The notes under the pieces: generated by a model
Database searches by the model: none
Seen by the model: the letters and a program-made list of their open reading frames with translations, nothing else
Told to the model about the DNA's origin: nothing
From: Mycolicibacterium litorale
GTDB taxonomy: Bacteria > Actinomycetota > Actinomycetes > Mycobacteriales > Mycobacteriaceae
Assembly: GCA_002007745.1 (NCBI GenBank)
Contig: CP019882.1
Location: 3,968,001-4,032,000 of the forward strand
DNA length: 64,000 bases
Direction: 5' to 3'
In this document: positions 33,272 to 41,728 of the stretch, piece by piece
How positions within the stretch are numbered: position 1 is the stretch's first letter
How the letters are laid out: each line of letters opens with the position of its first letter
Program-made: the position numbers and the translations under genes

Positions 33272-33966
33272 ATGAGTGTGACCACCATTCCGGCCCCCAA
33301 GCTGGTGGCCTCAGTGCTACCGGCGAACTTCGCCGAGTTGGGCCGCGATGTCGAGGAGATCGAGCGGGCCGGCGTCGATCGCATCCAGTGGGACGTGATG
33401 GACGGGTCGTTCGTGCCGAATCTGACATTCGGTCCGGATGTCATCGCAGCCAACCGCGATCGCACCTCGATCGGGTTCGAAGCCCATCTGATGGTCGACG
33501 ATCCCGACCCGATGCTGCATCGCTGGGTCGAGGCGGGCTGTGACATCGTGATCGTGCACGCCGAAGCATGCCGCCACCTGCACCGAACCCTGTCCCACAT
33601 CAGGGATCTGGGCGCCAAGGCCGGAGTCGCCCTCAACCCGGCGACCCCGCTGGCCGCCGCGGCGAACGTGCTCGACCTCACCGACCTGCTGCTGGTGATG
33701 ACGGTGAATCCCGGCTTCGGCGGCCAGCGTTACCTGGCCGGCATGGAAGCCAAGATCGCCGCCGCCCGCGCGGAGATCGACACCCGGGGATTGGACATCG
33801 AATTGGAGGTCGATGGCGGATCGGTGTGGGTACCATCGGGCCGGCCGCCGCGGCCGGCGCCGACGTGTTCTGTGCCGGCTCTGCGCTGTTCAGCGGTCCC
33901 GGCACGATGAGCGAACGCGCAGCCGAGCTGCGCACCGCCGCCACGCAACGGGTGGTCGTCCGATGA
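33272..33966 (+). CDS. rpe: Ribulose-phosphate 3-epimerase (frame broken once)
   Basis: Interconverts xylulose 5-phosphate and ribulose 5-phosphate. The TIM-barrel signatures are present: VASVLPANFAELGRDV, IQWDVMDGSFVPNLTFG, HLMVDDPD and VMTVNPGFGGQ with the metal-binding acidic and histidine residues. After LEVDGG the reading frame shifts, and the tail (IGVGTIGPAAAAGADVFCAG) continues one frame over. One missing base at about 33819 restores 231 residues. The start at ATG 33272 has AGGAGG nine bases upstream. Its stop overlaps the transketolase start as ATGA. Confidence 0.92.
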
Positions 33967-36007
33967 CGTTGGCGCCCAACCACATCGAGGGTACGACCCG
34001 AACCAGCGAACTGGACCGACTGGCGATCAACACGGTGCGTTTCCTGTCCGCCGACGGCGTCCAGGCGGCGAACAGCGGCCACCCCGGCCTTCCGCTCGGC
34101 GCGGCCGGAATCGGCTGGACCCTGTGGTCACGGCACCTACGCCACGACCCGTCGGACCCCCGATGGCCCGACCGGGACCGGTTCGTGCTGTCGGCCGGAC
34201 ACGGCTCGATGCTGCTGTATTCGCTGCTGCACGTGTTCGGTTACGACATGCCCGTCAGTGAGCTGCGCCGGTTCCGGCAGCTGGGCTCGAGGACGCCTGG
34301 ACACCCCGAATACGGCCACACCCCCGGTGTGGAGACCACCACCGGCCCGCTGGGTCAAGGCTTGGCCAATGCGGTGGGAATGGCGCTGGCCGAGCGAATG
34401 CTGGCCGCCCGCTGCAACACCGACGATCACACCGTCGTCGACCACCGGGTGTGGGCTCTGGTCGGCGACGGCTGCTTGATGGAGGGCATCAGTCACGAAG
34501 CCGCCTCGCTGGCCGGCCGCCTGGCGCTGGGCAAGCTGGCGGTGATCTTCGACGACAACGACATCACCATCGACGGGCCGGCCCACCGCAGTTGTGCCGA
34601 CGACGTGGAAGCCCGGTTCGCCGCGTACGGATGGCATGTGCTGCGGGTCGACGACGGCAACGACGTCCCGGCACTGGACCGCGCGTTCACCCTGGCCCGT
34701 GCGCGCGAGGACCGACCGACCTTCATCAGGGTGAAGACGACCATCGGCGACGGCGCCCCCGGTGTCGAAGGCACACCGAAGGCCCACGGCAGCCCACTGG
34801 GTCCTGACACGCTCGCCGCGATGCGCTCGCGGCTGGATTGGCCCGATGCCGAATTCCACGTTCCGGCGGCGGTGACCGACACCGCGGCGGCCAGCGCCGC
34901 CCAGGGCGAGGCGGCCCGCACCGTGTGGCAGGCGACCTATGCCTCGTGGGCAGCAGCCAATCCTGGCCTGGCCCAACACTTTCCGCTCGACGCTGTCCCG
35001 GCCCCGGCGAACCTGGCCGTCCTGGCCGATCAGCTGGCCGGCACCGACAGCCAGAAGATGGCCACCCGCAAGGCATCTGGCGCGGCGTTGACGACGCTGG
35101 CCGAGAGCTACCCCGGCCTCGTCGGCGGTTCGGCCGACCTGGCGGCGTCGACCAACACCGCAATCCCCGGCGGTGACGTGGCACCGGGAGAGTTCACCGG
35201 GCGCACCATTCACTTCGGGATCCGCGAGCATGCGATGGCGGCCGCGATGAACGGGATCGCCCTGCATGGCGGGCTGCGCCCGTTCGGCAGCACCTTCCTG
35301 GTGTTCGCCGACTATCTTCGGCCGGCGCTGCGGCTCTCGGCGCTGATGCGGTTGCCCGTCATCTACGTGTTCACCCACGACTCGGTGCACGTGGGCGAGG
35401 ACGGCCCGACACACCAGCCGATCGAACAGCTGGAGTCGCTGCGACTGATTCCCGGTCTGACCGTGCTGCGCCCCGCCGATGCGGCCGAGACGGCGCTGGC
35501 CTGGGAACTGGCCACCGCCAACCTGGAGGGGCCGACGGCACTGATCCTGTCCCGGCAGGATCTGCCGGCGCTCGGGCCCGCCGGACTCGACGACATGCGC
35601 AGCACCGGGACGCGCACCGTCCGCGCCACCATCGGCCGCCCTGTGGTCGTGTTGGCCGCCTCCGGTTCGGAGGTCGCGCTCGCCCTGCAAGCCGCCGACC
35701 TGCTCGCCGACCAGGACGTGGCCGCCGAGGTGGTCTCGGTGCTGTGCCGGCGCCGGCTCGAGAACACCCTGAGCAGCGGGTGGCCCGGCGCGACACACCG
35801 GTGGTGTGGATCGAGGCGGGTGTGCCGACCGGGTGGCAGGCGATAGCCGGACCGCGCGACGCCGTGGTCGGCATCGACCGCTTCGGCGAGAGTGGACCCG
35901 GCACCCAGGTCGCCGAACATCTGGGCCTGTCGGCACAGCATGTGGCGGCCACCGCGCTGCAAACACTGGGCCGCAGCACCGGTATCCCGCCGGACGGCAA
36001 TGGCTGA
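33963..36007 (+). CDS. tkt: Transketolase (frame broken once near the C-terminus)
   Basis: Thiamine-diphosphate enzyme that rearranges sugar phosphates to regenerate ribulose 5-phosphate. N-terminal landmarks are ANSGHPGLPLG, the diphosphate motif GDGCLMEGISHEA, and FDDNDITIDG. The pyrimidine domain has HFGIREHAMAAAMNG and VFTHDSVHVGEDGPTHQP. The frame shifts at about 35742-35744, after EVVSVL. The C-terminal domain (DTPVVWIEAGVPTGWQ) follows in the next frame. Restoring one base gives about 681 residues, normal for the family. It overlaps rpe by four bases and the next kinase by eight. Confidence 0.93.
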
Positions 36008-36944
36008 CAAGATGATTCGGATTCGCCGCGCCTCCCGCGAAGACCGCCGTCGCCCGGTGTTGCTGGCCATCGCCGGGGACAGCGCGGCCGGCAAATCCAC
36101 GGTGGCCAACGGCATCGTCGATGCTCTCGGTCCGGACCGCTGCGTGGTGTTGTCGACCGATGACTATCACCGCTACGACCGGTACGAGCGCGCGCACAAG
36201 CCGTTCACCGCGTTGCATCCCGACTGCCATCACCTGGCCATCCTGGCCCAGCACCTCCAGCTGCTGGCCACCGGACAACCGATCCTCAAGCCGGTCTACG
36301 ACCACAGCAGCGGCCGACTGATCCGGCCGCAGCTGGTCGAACCCACCGACGTGATCGTGGTCGAGGGCCTGTTACCGCTGCACACCAAGCTGGCCCGGGC
36401 CTGCTTCGACGTGACCGTCTATCTAGATCCGCCCGAACACATTCGCCGCAGCTGGAAGGTCGCCCGGGACACCACTTCTCGGGGTTACACCGAGGACCAG
36501 GTGCTTGCCGAGCTGGTCGAGCGGGAATCCGAGTCGGTGACGTTCATCCGGCCGCAGCGGGCGCACGCCGACATCGTCGTCCGGTTCGCCCCGATCGAAG
36601 CCCGCGACGACCCACCGGACACGCCGCTGTCGGCCTCGCTGCTGCTGCGCACCACGATCGGTCAGCCCGACCTTTCGGAGGTGTTGCACCCGGGCATGGC
36701 GCGAACCATCCACATGCGGCTGGCCCGCGACGCCGACGGCAGGCCGGTCGACAGTGTGCACGTGCACGGCTACGCCAATCCGGAGGACAGCGCGACCGCG
36801 GAGAAGATGGTGTGGCACGCGCTGGGCCACGATGACATGGCGGTTCCCGACGTGCTGGGCCGCATCGGCGCCGACGAACGCAGCACCCCGCTGGCGATCA
36901 CCCAGATGCTGCTCCTGCACCACGTGCTGGCCGCGGGCCGTTGA
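36000..36944 (+). CDS. Second phosphoribulokinase, PRK/uridine-kinase family
   Basis: A P-loop kinase of 314 residues placed directly after rpe and tkt, so ribulose 5-phosphate is its likely substrate. The P-loop is AIAGDSAAGKSTVANGI (residues 23-39). STDDYHRYDRYER and HPDCHHLAILAQHL match phosphoribulokinases, and VIVVEGLLPLHTKLA carries the Walker B acid. The cysteine that sits inside the P-loop of redox-regulated plant and cyanobacterial enzymes is absent (Ala-Ala here). It differs strongly from the class I enzyme at 3-887. Its ATG at 36000 overlaps the end of tkt by eight bases. Confidence 0.9.
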   Translation: MADKMIRIRRASREDRRRPVLLAIAGDSAAGKSTVANGIVDALGPDRCVVLSTDDYHRYDRYERAHKPFTALHPDCHHLAILAQHLQLLATGQPILKPVYDHSSGRLIRPQLVEPTDVIVVEGLLPLHTKLARACFDVTVYLDPPEHIRRSWKVARDTTSRGYTEDQVLAELVERESESVTFIRPQRAHADIVVRFAPIEARDDPPDTPLSASLLLRTTIGQPDLSEVLHPGMARTIHMRLARDADGRPVDSVHVHGYANPEDSATAEKMVWHALGHDDMAVPDVLGRIGADERSTPLAITQMLLLHHVLAAGR

Positions 36945-36976
36945 CGGGCTCCGGCTCGGGGAATCTTGTGCCCCGC

Positions 36977-36994
36977 TATCCCCTGATCGGGGGA
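36977..36994. promoter_or_regulatory. Palindrome TATCCCCTGATCGGGGGA, candidate operator
   Basis: It lies in the 85-base gap between the second phosphoribulokinase and the HAD-like gene, 35 bases before the GTG of the latter. Its arms (TATCCCC / GGGGGA) match the palindrome upstream of nuoA almost exactly. It could be a regulator site or form an RNA hairpin at the end of the rpe-tkt-prk operon. There is no U-run. Confidence 0.45.
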
Positions 36995-37029
36995 TGCCCG
37001 GGTCTGCTCGGCGGGGCCATACTGCCCGC

Positions 37030-37608
37030 GTGGCCGCAACGTCCGTGGACACCATCGTCCGGAACCGCTCGTTCTGGTGGGACCGGGCGCGCTGTGCGTA
37101 CGCCGACGTACCGCTGCTCGAAGCGGTCATCTTCGACTTCGACGCCCCACTGGCCGCCACCGAACAAGACGCCCACATGTTCCGCGAGCTGATCTGGAGC
37201 CTGCACTGCGGCGGCATCCGGGTCGCGGTCACCGCCGCGGGTCCGCGGGCGCGGATCCAACCGCTGGTGCGGGAGCTGATTGGAGACGGGGTCGTCGAGG
37301 TGATGATCACCGCCGAGGACGTGGTGCGGCCCAAACCCGACCCGGAGGTCTACCACCGGGCGCTGTCCGAATTGGGGATCGGTCCGGCCAGCGCCATGGC
37401 CGTCGAGCATTCGCCGTCGGGATTTCACACCGCGCGGGCGGCCGGGCTGGCGACGATCGCGGTGACCACCCACGCCATCCGCAGCCAGGACTTCGCCGGC
37501 GCGGCGGCCGTGCAGGACAGATATGACTGTGCCGAGCCACTGTCGGCCCACCGATGTCGGCGGTTGCACGAGCGGTGGTGGATCCACCGCGCCCGGCTCA
37601 GCGCCTGA
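37030..37608 (+). CDS. HAD-superfamily protein with altered motif I (CbbY/CbbZ-like)
   Basis: A 192-residue HAD-like protein at the end of the cbb cluster, where many bacteria carry a sugar-phosphate phosphatase (CbbY, CbbZ). Motif I reads VIFDFDAPLAATEQ: both catalytic aspartates are there but the usual Gly-Thr after them is Ala-Pro. Motif II is probably VAVTAAG, and motif III has the lysine in VVRPKPDPEVY. The cap domain seems almost absent. The GTG at 37030 is my best start but lacks a good ribosome binding site. Whether it retains phosphatase activity is open. It ends one base before the gatB stop. Confidence 0.75.
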   Translation: MAATSVDTIVRNRSFWWDRARCAYADVPLLEAVIFDFDAPLAATEQDAHMFRELIWSLHCGGIRVAVTAAGPRARIQPLVRELIGDGVVEVMITAEDVVRPKPDPEVYHRALSELGIGPASAMAVEHSPSGFHTARAAGLATIAVTTHAIRSQDFAGAAAVQDRYDCAEPLSAHRCRRLHERWWIHRARLSA

Positions 37609-39120
37609 TCAACCCTGCCCGCAGGCGGCCATCACCAACTCGCGCACCCGCGCGGCATCGGCCTGGCCTTTGGTGGCCTTCATCACCGCGCCCACGATGG
37701 CACCCGCGGCCTGCACCTTGCCGCCGCGGATCTTCTCGGCCACATCGGGTTGAGCCTGGAGAGCTTCATCGACGGCGGCCTGGATCAGCGAATCGTCGCG
37801 CACCAGGGCCAGGCCCCGATCAGTCATCACCTGCTCGGGCTCACCCTCCCCGGCGAGCACACCCTCGACCACCTGACGGGCCAGCTTGTTCGACAGCTTC
37901 CCCTCGTCGACCAACGCCACCACCGTGGCGACCTGGGCCGGGGTGATGGGCAAGTCGGACACCGACACCCCGTCTTCATTGGCCTTCTGCACCAGGAAGT
38001 TTCCCCACCAGGCCCGGGCCGACTCACTGGAGGCGCCGGCCGCGACGGTGGCCGCCACCAAGTCGACGGCGCCGGCGTTGACCAGGTCCCGCATGACCTC
38101 GTCGGAGATCCCCCAGTCTTGCTGAATTCGCTTGCGCGACAACCACGGAAGCTCAGGGATGGTTCCCCGCAGCCGCTCGACCAGCTCTGCGCTGGGCGCG
38201 ACCGGTTCCAGATCGGGCTCGGGGAAGTACCGGTAGTCCTCGGCGGTCTCCTTATCGCGCCCCGGCGAGGTGTAGCCGTCCTCGTGGAAGTGTCGGGTCT
38301 CCTGGTGGATCTTCCCGCCGTCGACCAGAATGGCTGCCTGACGCCGCATTTCGTAGCGGACGGCGACCTCGACGCTCTTGAGCGAGTTGACGTTCTTGGT
38401 CTCGGTGCGGGTGCCGAACTCGCGTTGACCGATCGGCCGCAGCGACACGTTGGCGTCGCAGCGCAACGAGCCCTGGTCCATCCGGACATCGGAGACATCC
38501 AGTGCGCGCAGCAAGTCCCGCAGGGCCGTGACATAGGCGCGGGCCACCTCGGGAGCGCGTTCACCGGCGCCCTCGATGGGCTTGGTGACGATCTCGATCA
38601 GCGGCACGCCGGCGCGGTTGACGTCCAGCAACGAGGTGGTGGCCCCGTGGATGCGGCCGGTGTCGCTGCCGACGTGGGTCAGCTTGCCGGTGTCCTCCTC
38701 CATGTGGGCGCGTTCGATCTCGATCCGGAAGGTGGTGCCGTCGTCCAGTGGGACGTCGAGGTACCCGTTGAACGCGATCGGCTCGTCGTACTGCGAGATC
38801 TGATAGTTCTTCGGTTGGTCGGGATAGAAGTAGTTCTTCCGCGCGAATCGGCACCACGGCGCGATCTCGCAGTTCAGCGCGAGGCCGATCCGGATGGCCG
38901 ACTCGACGGCGGCCTCGTTGAGCACCGGCAGGGCACCTGGCAGACCGAGGCACACCGGGCACACCTGGGTGTTGGGTTCGGCACCGAAGGTGGTCGAACA
39001 CGGGCAGAACATCTTGGTGGCCGTCGACAGCTCGACGTGTACCTCCAGGCCCAGCACCGGGTCGAAGCGGGCGACGACGTCGTCGTAGTCGAGCAGGTCG
39101 GCCTGCGCGGCAGCGGTCAT
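37609..39120 (-). CDS. gatB: Asp-tRNA(Asn)/Glu-tRNA(Gln) amidotransferase subunit B
   Basis: Subunit B of GatCAB, which converts misacylated Glu-tRNA(Gln) and Asp-tRNA(Asn) to their amides. The 503-residue product has the kinase-like GatB core (FDPVLGLEVHVELSTATKMF; CPVCLGLPGALPVLNE) with zinc-binding cysteines, and a C-terminal GatB/YqeY tail domain. The ATG at 39120 (MTAAAQADLLDYDD) gives the family N-terminus. It is essential in mycobacteria. It is separated from gatA and gatC by dhaKLM and pfkA. Confidence 0.97.
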   Translation of the reverse strand: MTAAAQADLLDYDDVVARFDPVLGLEVHVELSTATKMFCPCSTTFGAEPNTQVCPVCLGLPGALPVLNEAAVESAIRIGLALNCEIAPWCRFARKNYFYPDQPKNYQISQYDEPIAFNGYLDVPLDDGTTFRIEIERAHMEEDTGKLTHVGSDTGRIHGATTSLLDVNRAGVPLIEIVTKPIEGAGERAPEVARAYVTALRDLLRALDVSDVRMDQGSLRCDANVSLRPIGQREFGTRTETKNVNSLKSVEVAVRYEMRRQAAILVDGGKIHQETRHFHEDGYTSPGRDKETAEDYRYFPEPDLEPVAPSAELVERLRGTIPELPWLSRKRIQQDWGISDEVMRDLVNAGAVDLVAATVAAGASSESARAWWGNFLVQKANEDGVSVSDLPITPAQVATVVALVDEGKLSNKLARQVVEGVLAGEGEPEQVMTDRGLALVRDDSLIQAAVDEALQAQPDVAEKIRGGKVQAAGAIVGAVMKATKGQADAARVRELVMAACGQG

Positions 39121-39162
39121 ACCGTCAATCCTAGTGGGGTCGCTTTTGCGCGCCCGACCTGA

Positions 39163-39220
39163 CGAGCAGACGCAGAATCGCACCCGGCAGTCCGGACTCA
39201 TGCGATTCTGTGTCTGCTCG
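39163..39220. repeat. Inverted repeat, GAGCAGACGC family
   Basis: Arms of 20 bases (39163-39182 and 39201-39220) pair at 19 positions around an 18-base loop. The left arm is CGAGCAGACGCAGAATCGCA. It lies between the divergent gatB and dhaK genes, so it cannot be a terminator for either. It belongs with the elements at 30104-30161 and 55199-55256. Confidence 0.85.
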
Positions 39221-39300
39221 CCAGCACCCTCGCCGCGACCTACCTCGACGGCCGACTAGGGGTGGTTGTGGGCGCCGTGCCCGCGTGTTCAGATGGCTTG

Positions 39301-40305
39301 ATGAAGAAGCTGATCAATGATCCCGCCGACGTCGTCGAGGAAGCGCTTCTGGGTATCGAGGCCGCGCACGGCGACCGGGTGCGGATCGACCACGACAACC
39401 GGGTGATCTTTCGCAGGGACGCGCCGATCAGCGGCAAGGTCGGTCTCGTTTCGGGCGGCGGCTCCGGCCACGAACCGCTGCACGGCGGCTTCGTGGGGCC
39501 AGGCATGCTCGATGCGGCGTGCACCGGCGCGGTGTTCACCTCCCCGGTGCCTGACCAGATGGTCGCCGCCACCACGGGCGTCGACGGTGGGGCCGGGGTG
39601 CTGCACATTGTGAAGAACTACACCGGCGACGTGATGAACTTCGAGATGGCAGCCGAACTCGTCGCAGCCGAAACCGGAATAGAGGTGGCGGCTGTGGTCA
39701 CCAACGACGATGTCGCGGTGCAGGACAGCCTCTATACGGCCGGCCGGCGCGGGGTCGGTGCGACGGTGTTGCTGGAGAAGATCGCCGGCGCCGCCGCCGA
39801 GGAGGGCCGGCCGTTGGCCGCGGTGGCCGACATCGCGCGCAAAGTCAACGCACAGAGCCGCAGCATGGGAGTGGCACTCACGTCGTGCACCGTCCCCGCG
39901 GCCGGTAAACCGACTTTCGAGCTCGGTGAGAACGAGATGGAGCTCGGAATCGGCATCCACGGCGAGCCGGGCCGAAAGCGGGTACCGCTCGAGCCGGCCC
40001 GACAGGTCGCCACGATGCTGGTCGAACCGATCCTGGCAGACCTGCCGTTCGGTCCGGACGAACCGGTGCTGGCGTTCGTCAACGGTATGGGCGGCACCCC
40101 GCTGATCGAGCTGTACGTGATGTACCACGAGGTGGCACAGCTGCTGGAGAAGGCGGGGATCACGATCGCACGCTCGCTGGTCGGCAACTACATCACCTCG
40201 TTGGAGATGGCGGGCTGCTCGGTCACCCTGCTCAAAGTCGACGACGAATTGGTCCGGCTTTGGGATGCCCCAGTCAACACCCCGGGTCTGCGCTGGGGTG
40301 CCTGA
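39301..40305 (+). CDS. dhaK: PTS-type dihydroxyacetone kinase subunit DhaK
   Basis: Binds dihydroxyacetone covalently as a hemiaminal. The 334-residue product has the family start MKKLINDP, the glycine-rich GLVSGGGSGHEPLHGGFVG, and the substrate-binding histidine H220 in GIGIHGEPG. It starts the three-gene dhaKLM operon and precedes dhaL by three bases. Phosphorylated dihydroxyacetone feeds glycolysis or gluconeogenesis, and so could connect with the aldolase of the cbb cluster. Confidence 0.96.
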   Translation: MKKLINDPADVVEEALLGIEAAHGDRVRIDHDNRVIFRRDAPISGKVGLVSGGGSGHEPLHGGFVGPGMLDAACTGAVFTSPVPDQMVAATTGVDGGAGVLHIVKNYTGDVMNFEMAAELVAAETGIEVAAVVTNDDVAVQDSLYTAGRRGVGATVLLEKIAGAAAEEGRPLAAVADIARKVNAQSRSMGVALTSCTVPAAGKPTFELGENEMELGIGIHGEPGRKRVPLEPARQVATMLVEPILADLPFGPDEPVLAFVNGMGGTPLIELYVMYHEVAQLLEKAGITIARSLVGNYITSLEMAGCSVTLLKVDDELVRLWDAPVNTPGLRWGA

Positions 40306-40308
40306 GCC

Positions 40309-40935
40309 GTGGCCACTGCACTGACCGTCGACGATTTCGCCCGCTGGCTGCGGACCTTCGCTACCGCCGTCCATGACAATGCCGCGCTGTTGACCGAACT
40401 GGACTCGGCCATCGGCGATGCCGACCACGGCAGCAATATGGACCGCGGGATGGCGGCGGTCGTCGCCCTGCTGGACCAGACACCGTTCGAGCGTCCTGAC
40501 GAATTGTGCAAGAAGACCGGCATGACCCTGGTCAGCACCGTCGGCGGCGCCAGCGGCCCGCTGTACGGGACGTTCTTCCTGCGACTGGGCGCGGCCCTGG
40601 GTGTCGACGTCGTCGACGCGCCGGCGTTCGGGGCTGCTCTGCGCGCCGGGGTACAGGGCGTACAGGCCCGCGGCAAGGCCGAAATCGATGACAAGACGAT
40701 GTACGACGCGCTGGCCGCCGCGTCGGCCGCCTACGACGGCGCCGCCGAGACCGGATTCCGCGCGGCACTGGCGGCCGCGGCGGCGGCCGCCGCGGCGGAG
40801 CGGGACCGCATCACCCCACTGGTCGCCCGCAAGGGCCGGGCCAGCTATCTCGGGGAGCGCAGCGCCGACCATCAGGATCCGGGCGCGACCAGCGCCACCC
40901 TGCTGCTGGAATCCGCGACGGCGATGCTGCCGTGA
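40309..40935 (+). CDS. dhaL: Dihydroxyacetone kinase ADP-binding subunit DhaL
   Basis: Holds a tightly bound ADP that is phosphorylated by DhaM and passes the phosphate to dihydroxyacetone. The 208-residue helical protein has the Mg-ADP aspartates in LDSAIGDADHGSNM (about residues 31-44) and the loop TLVSTVGGASGPLYGTFF. A GTG start is used. The stop overlaps the dhaM start as GTGA. Confidence 0.96.
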   Translation: MATALTVDDFARWLRTFATAVHDNAALLTELDSAIGDADHGSNMDRGMAAVVALLDQTPFERPDELCKKTGMTLVSTVGGASGPLYGTFFLRLGAALGVDVVDAPAFGAALRAGVQGVQARGKAEIDDKTMYDALAAASAAYDGAAETGFRAALAAAAAAAAAERDRITPLVARKGRASYLGERSADHQDPGATSATLLLESATAMLP

Positions 40936-41647
40936 TCGGGTTGGTGGTGGTCTCGCACAGCCGCGCGCTTGCCGACGCCGCCGTCGCGTTGGCCACCGAG
41001 ATGGCTCCCGACACCCGCCCGACCGTGACCGTGGCCGCCGGATTGGACGCCACCACGTTCGGCACCGACGCCACCGCGGTCGCATCGGCCATCGAGCGCG
41101 CCGACAGCCCCGACGGCGTGCTGGTACTGATGGATCTGGGCAGCGCGGTGATGTCGGCGGAGCTGGCCCTGGAACTGCTCGACGAGGACATCGCGGGCCG
41201 GGTCACGCTGTGCTCGGCGCCGTTGGTCGAGGGTTTGGTCGCCGCGGTGGTCACCGCCGCGGCCGGCGCACCCGTGCAGGCCGTCGCCGCGGAGGCGCTG
41301 CGCGGGTTGTCCGCCAAACAGCAACACCTCGGCGACACCGCACCCGCCGCCACCGAACCCGGCCCGGCCGTGGCGGATGTATCGCGCGATGTGGAAGTGG
41401 CGAATGCCAATGGGTTTCACGCCCGACCAGCAGCCAGGCTGGTCGCCAAGCTCAGCGAGTTCGACGCCACGGTGACCATCACCAACGTCACCCGTGACGT
41501 CGGCCCGGTAACCGCCGACAGCATGATCATGCTTGTGAGCCTCGACAGCCGGGCAGGCGATCAGCTTCGGTCAGCGGCAACGGCCCTGCGGCCGCGGAAG
41601 CCGTGGCGGCGGTCGTAGAGTTCGTTGCCGCGGGGATGGGCGACTAG
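40932..41647 (+). CDS. dhaM: PTS-dependent dihydroxyacetone kinase phosphotransferase DhaM, EIIA-HPr type (frame broken once)
   Basis: Phosphorylates the ADP on DhaL using phosphate from the PTS. Residues 1 to about 130 form the EIIA-mannose-like domain with H9 in VVVSHSRALAD. Residues of about 152-238 form an HPr domain with H163 in ANGFHARPAARL. No enzyme I domain follows, unlike the three-domain E. coli protein. The reading frame breaks at about 41569, after DQLR. One missing base restores VSGNGPAAAEAVAAVVEFV and a 238-residue protein ending at 41647. Confidence 0.9.
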
Positions 41648-41652
41648 ACCGC

Positions 41653-41719
41653 TGCGCCGAACTCGACGAAATGGCGGGTTTTACTCGATCTTTCGCAACC
41701 GTTTGTCGGTTTCGGCGCA
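41653..41719. terminator. Inverted repeat between convergent dhaM and pfkA, possible bidirectional terminator
   Basis: TGCGCCGAACTCGACGA at 41653-41669 pairs with TTGTCGGTTTCGGCGCA at 41703-41719 at 14 of 17 positions, with a 33-base loop. It fills the 81-base gap between two convergent genes. The outer nine bases are perfect. It could end transcription from both sides, but there is no U-run and the loop is long. Confidence 0.45.
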
Positions 41720-41728
41720 CAGGAACGG

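Noticed and set aside
39289..41085. Long minus-strand open frame opposite dhaK and dhaL
   Set aside because: The translation is low-complexity and matches no family, while dhaK, dhaL and dhaM on the other strand are unambiguous.
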